Positions 61,150 to 64,000 of a stretch of 64,000 bases of DNA are shown one piece after another (positions within the stretch are counted from its first letter, which is position 1; every line of letters starts with the position of its first letter). This DNA is from an uncultured Phascolarctobacterium sp. GTDB taxonomy: Bacteria; Bacillota; Negativicutes; Acidaminococcales; Acidaminococcaceae. The position numbers were made by a program, and so were the translations under genes. A model generated the notes under the pieces. The model was given only the letters and a program-made list of their open reading frames with translations, had not been told where the DNA came from and did no database searches. The stretch is from positions 1 to 64,000 of the forward strand of contig UQLS01000007.1 in NCBI GenBank assembly GCA_900541915.1, read 5' to 3'.

Positions 61150-62511
61150 ATGCTGTTTAATACCAATGATATTTTAGAAACAACACGCATGATTACCGAA
61201 AATAATCTGGACGTGCGTACCATTACCATGGGGATCAGCCTGCGTGACTGCGGACATCCGGATATTAAGGTTACTGCTCAAAAAATTTATGATAAAATTT
61301 GCCAAAAGGCTGAAAAACTGGTTAAAACAGGTGAAGATCTGGAAGCAGAACTTGGCGTGCCTATTATCAATAAACGTATTTCTGTTACTCCTATTGCTAT
61401 GGTAGGCGAAAGCTGTGACAGCAGCGATTATGTACTGCTGGCTCAGGCTCTTGATAAAGCCGGCAAAAATGTTGGTGTAAATTTCATCGGCGGTTTTTCT
61501 GCGTTGGTGGATAAAGGCTATACCAAAGGTGATTATAATCTGATTGCTTCTATTCCTGAAGCTTTGGCTGTTACTGATATTGTTTGTTCTTCTGTTAGTG
61601 TAGGCTCAACTAAATGCGGCATCAATATGGACGCTGTAGCACAGATGGGCAGAGTGGTAAAAATGGCTGCAGAACGTACTGCAGACCGTGATGCTATTGG
61701 TTGTGCTAAATTAGTTGTTTTCTGCAATGCTGTGCCTGATAATCCTTTCATGGCAGGGGCTTTCCATGGCGTTACAGAGCCTGAAACCGTTATCAACGTT
61801 GGTGTAAGCGGACCTGGCGTAGTAAAACATGCTTTAGAGTCTGTACGTGACGGCGATATTGGTATGGTTGCAGAAACTATTAAGAAAACTGCTTTCAAAA
61901 TTACTCGTGTAGGTCAGCTTGTAGCACAGGAAGCTGCCCGCAGATTAAATACTCAGTTCGGTATTATCGACCTTTCTCTGGCACCGACTCCGGCTATCGG
62001 CGACAGTGTTGCACATATTCTGGAAGAAATCGGTCTGGAAAGCTGCGGCTGTCCGGGTACCACTGCTACTTTGGCTATGCTCAACGATGCAGTTAAAAAA
62101 GGCGGACTTATGGCATCCAGCTATGTTGGTGGTTTAAGCGGTGCTTTCATACCTGTCAGCGAAGATGCAGGCATGATTGCTGCTGTTGAAAGAGGATGCC
62201 TGACCTTGGAAAAACTGGAAGCAATGACCTGCGTATGTTCTGTAGGTCTTGATATGATTGCTGTGCCTGGGGATACTACTGCAGAAACTATTGCTGCTAT
62301 AATTGCCGATGAAGCTGCTATTGGCATGATTAACAATAAGACTACTGCAGTGCGTCTGATTCCTGTTCCCGGTAAGGGTGTAGGCGATAGGGTTGAATTT
62401 GGCGGCCTGCTTGGCTATGCACCTATTATTGCAGTGAATAATTTTAAAGCTGATAAATTTATTTCCAGAGGCGGACGTATTCCGGCACCGGTAAGGAGTT
62501 TGACTAACTGA
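61150..62511 (+). CDS. DUF711 (UPF0210) family protein
   Basis: The 453-residue protein belongs to the PFL-like UPF0210 family (TRMITENNLDVRTITMGISL start). The fold is related to glycyl-radical enzymes, but I see no glycyl-radical motif, and function is unknown. It shares a transcript with the ACT regulator. AGGAGGCTG precedes the start; its stop overlaps nth by 1 base. Confidence 0.92.
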   Translation: MLFNTNDILETTRMITENNLDVRTITMGISLRDCGHPDIKVTAQKIYDKICQKAEKLVKTGEDLEAELGVPIINKRISVTPIAMVGESCDSSDYVLLAQALDKAGKNVGVNFIGGFSALVDKGYTKGDYNLIASIPEALAVTDIVCSSVSVGSTKCGINMDAVAQMGRVVKMAAERTADRDAIGCAKLVVFCNAVPDNPFMAGAFHGVTEPETVINVGVSGPGVVKHALESVRDGDIGMVAETIKKTAFKITRVGQLVAQEAARRLNTQFGIIDLSLAPTPAIGDSVAHILEEIGLESCGCPGTTATLAMLNDAVKKGGLMASSYVGGLSGAFIPVSEDAGMIAAVERGCLTLEKLEAMTCVCSVGLDMIAVPGDTTAETIAAIIADEAAIGMINNKTTAVRLIPVPGKGVGDRVEFGGLLGYAPIIAVNNFKADKFISRGGRIPAPVRSLTN

Positions 62512-63149
62512 TGCTGCGGAAAAGCAAACGTGAAGCTATTTTAAAGATTCTGGAAGATACTTATTCCGGTACGAAGACTGCCTTGAATTATAATTCACCC
62601 TTTGAATTATTGATAGCTGTTATTCTGTCTGCTCAATGTACCGATGAACGTGTTAATAAGATTACGGCACGTTTATTTCCCAAGTTTGATACGCCGGAAA
62701 AAATGGGAGCGTTGAGTCAGGAAGAAATGGAAGAGCAGATACGTGACTGCGGTTTGTATCATGCTAAAGCAAAAAATATTCTGGCTACCTGTCATATGCT
62801 GGTGCAGGAGTTTGACAGTAAGATACCGGATAATATTACTACGCTGATGAAACTGCCTGGGGTGGGGAAGAAAACTGCTAATGTAGTAGCAAGTATTATT
62901 TATAATGTGCCTGCTATTGCAGTAGACACCCATGTTTTCCGTGTTTCTCACAGACTAGGTCTGGCTAAAGGTGCAGATCCGTTAGCAACTGAAAAGGAAT
63001 TACAGAAGATTATTCCTATGGAAAAATGGAGTGATGCTCATCATTGGTTTATTTGGCATGGACGTAAAATTTGCAAGGCGCGTAAGCCTTTATGTACGGA
63101 ATGCGCTGTACTAGCAGAATGTCCGTATAAAGAAAAGAATATGGATTAA
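62511..63149 (+). CDS. nth: Endonuclease III
   Basis: Nth removes oxidised pyrimidines and nicks the strand. The 212-residue protein has the helix-hairpin-helix LPGVGKKTANVVAS with the catalytic Lys (about 115-120), the catalytic Asp in AVDTHVFRV, and the [4Fe-4S] pattern C-X6-C-X2-C-X5-C near the end. It overlaps the previous stop by 1 base (TGATG). Confidence 0.96.
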   Translation: MLRKSKREAILKILEDTYSGTKTALNYNSPFELLIAVILSAQCTDERVNKITARLFPKFDTPEKMGALSQEEMEEQIRDCGLYHAKAKNILATCHMLVQEFDSKIPDNITTLMKLPGVGKKTANVVASIIYNVPAIAVDTHVFRVSHRLGLAKGADPLATEKELQKIIPMEKWSDAHHWFIWHGRKICKARKPLCTECAVLAECPYKEKNMD

Positions 63150-63172
63150 AACGACTGCTTTGCAGTCGTTTT
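63148..63172 (+). terminator. Terminator after nth
   Basis: An 11-bp stem (63148-63158 with 63162-63172) with a TTT loop and TTAATTTT tail starts in the nth stop codon. Confidence 0.85.
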
Positions 63173-63221
63173 AATTTTACAGAGATAAGTTTAAAAGTTT
63201 TGTTGAGAGTGTTACAAAGTA

Positions 63222-64000
63222 ATGATTAAAGATAATAATTTAGCAAAAGCTTTACGCCAATATTTCGGCTATGAGAGTTTTCGCAGCGGACAGGAAGAAA
63301 TAATAAGTGAGATTATGGCAGGCAGACCGGTGTTGGCCGTTTTGCCCACCGGTGCTGGCAAGAGTTTGTGTTTTCAGCTGCCTTCGCTATTGATGTCAGG
63401 CGTAACGCTGGTAATATCTCCGCTGATTTCTTTAATGAAAGATCAGGCGGAAGCCTTGTGTGCACGTGGTATACCGGCGGCTTATCTGGACAGCAGCCTG
63501 ACGGGAAATGCTTACGGCAAGATTTTATATGATACTTTAAACGGGAAATGCAAATTTTTGTATGTTGCTCCCGAAAGACTTGCTAATCAGCAGTTTGTCA
63601 GTTTTGCTAAAAAAGCTGCTATTACTATGGTAGCTGTTGATGAGGCCCATTGTGTCTCACAGTGGGGACATAGTTTTCGAAAAGATTACTATAATATACC
63701 GCAGTTTATCGAATGCTTGCCGCATAAACCACTGATTGCGGCGTTTACGGCTACTGCTACGGCAGGGGTAAGAGAAGACATTTTAAATAAACTGCATATT
63801 GAGCAGGCACGTACAGTTGTTACAGGATTTGACCGTCCTAATTTATATTTTTCTGTAAAGAGAGCGGTAGATAAAGACAGGACACTGCTGGATTTTTTGC
63901 AGCAGCACAGTGAAGAAAGTGGAATTATTTATTGTTCTACCCGTAAAAAAGTCGAAACAGTAACAGCTCTGCTGGTAAGACATGGATATCTGGCTATGCG
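63222..64000 (+). CDS. recQ: ATP-dependent DNA helicase RecQ, 5' part
   Basis: The gene runs off the window, so only about 259 residues are seen. They hold the RecQ-type helicase core: QEEIISEIMAGR, Walker A PTGAGKSLCFQLP (about 42-54), DEAHCVSQWGHSFR (motif II and the aromatic-rich loop), and TATAT. The HRDC and RQC domains would lie beyond. The start has only a weak ribosome binding site (GTTACAAAG). Confidence 0.92.
   Translation, partial: MIKDNNLAKALRQYFGYESFRSGQEEIISEIMAGRPVLAVLPTGAGKSLCFQLPSLLMSGVTLVISPLISLMKDQAEALCARGIPAAYLDSSLTGNAYGKILYDTLNGKCKFLYVAPERLANQQFVSFAKKAAITMVAVDEAHCVSQWGHSFRKDYYNIPQFIECLPHKPLIAAFTATATAGVREDILNKLHIEQARTVVTGFDRPNLYFSVKRAVDKDRTLLDFLQQHSEESGIIYCSTRKKVETVTALLVRHGYLAM

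Overview
The window looks like the chromosome of an anaerobic, diderm Firmicute of the Negativicutes, probably close to Acidaminococcaceae/Phascolarctobacterium. This is inferred from content, since no rRNA gene is present. The reasons are the Firmicute gene order smc-ftsY-ylxM-ffh-rpsP-khpA-ylqD-rimM-trmD-rplS-lepB-rbgA-rnhB-yraN-comM, strong AGGAGG-type ribosome binding sites, a PyrR-type attenuator, an [FeFe] hydrogenase, and an EtfA carrying a ferredoxin domain.

Layout. (1) 1-1167: two small hairpins at the left edge, then a leftward membrane acyltransferase. (2) 1331-11076: a complete UMP-synthesis operon pyrB-pyrC-carA-carB-pyrK-pyrD-pyrF-pyrE behind a promoter and a PyrR attenuator. 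(3) 11057-18357: a 7.3-kb, AT-rich integrated element in the 3' end of pyrE. It is bounded by a 22-bp direct repeat and encodes a tyrosine integrase, an XRE repressor, a small Cro-like protein, a 231-residue unknown protein, a lone phage tail tape-measure protein, a 62-residue protein, a sigma-region-4-like regulator and a small secreted protein. It holds ten perfect copies of a 9-bp motif arranged five and five around an AT-rich core, like a replication origin, but no initiator, terminase, portal or capsid gene. I read it as a probable minimal phage satellite, or failing that a strongly reduced prophage. It is the most unusual object in the window.

(4) 18367-21982: a leftward [FeFe] hydrogenase and a NuoF-tail/GltD-like flavoprotein. 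(5) 22222-32209: a sodium:solute symporter, dnaE, electron-transfer flavoprotein etfB-etfA, a small protein, pyruvate kinase and an unknown helical protein. (6) 32319-36961: ribose uptake and activation, rbsKDACB. (7) 37147-38560: an oxalate/formate-type transporter under a clear ZTP riboswitch. (8) 38626-42155: thiazole synthesis genes thiS-thiF-thiG-thiH-tenI behind a short attenuator I cannot assign to a known class. (9) 42187-43933: panF and yhdT for pantothenate uptake. (10) 44092-46843: a small membrane protein, a HAD phosphatase, an Elp3-like radical SAM protein and a deoxyinosine glycosylase. (11) 46930-64000: chromosome organisation, protein targeting and ribosome maturation genes, then RNase HII, YraN, ComM, an ACT protein with its DUF711 partner, endonuclease III and the start of recQ.

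The chromosomal genes are compact and mostly co-directional, with translational overlaps inside operons. The element is the only clearly acquired block: its base composition and phage-like content differ sharply from both flanks, and its insertion has cut the pyr operon off from its original terminator at 18367-18403.
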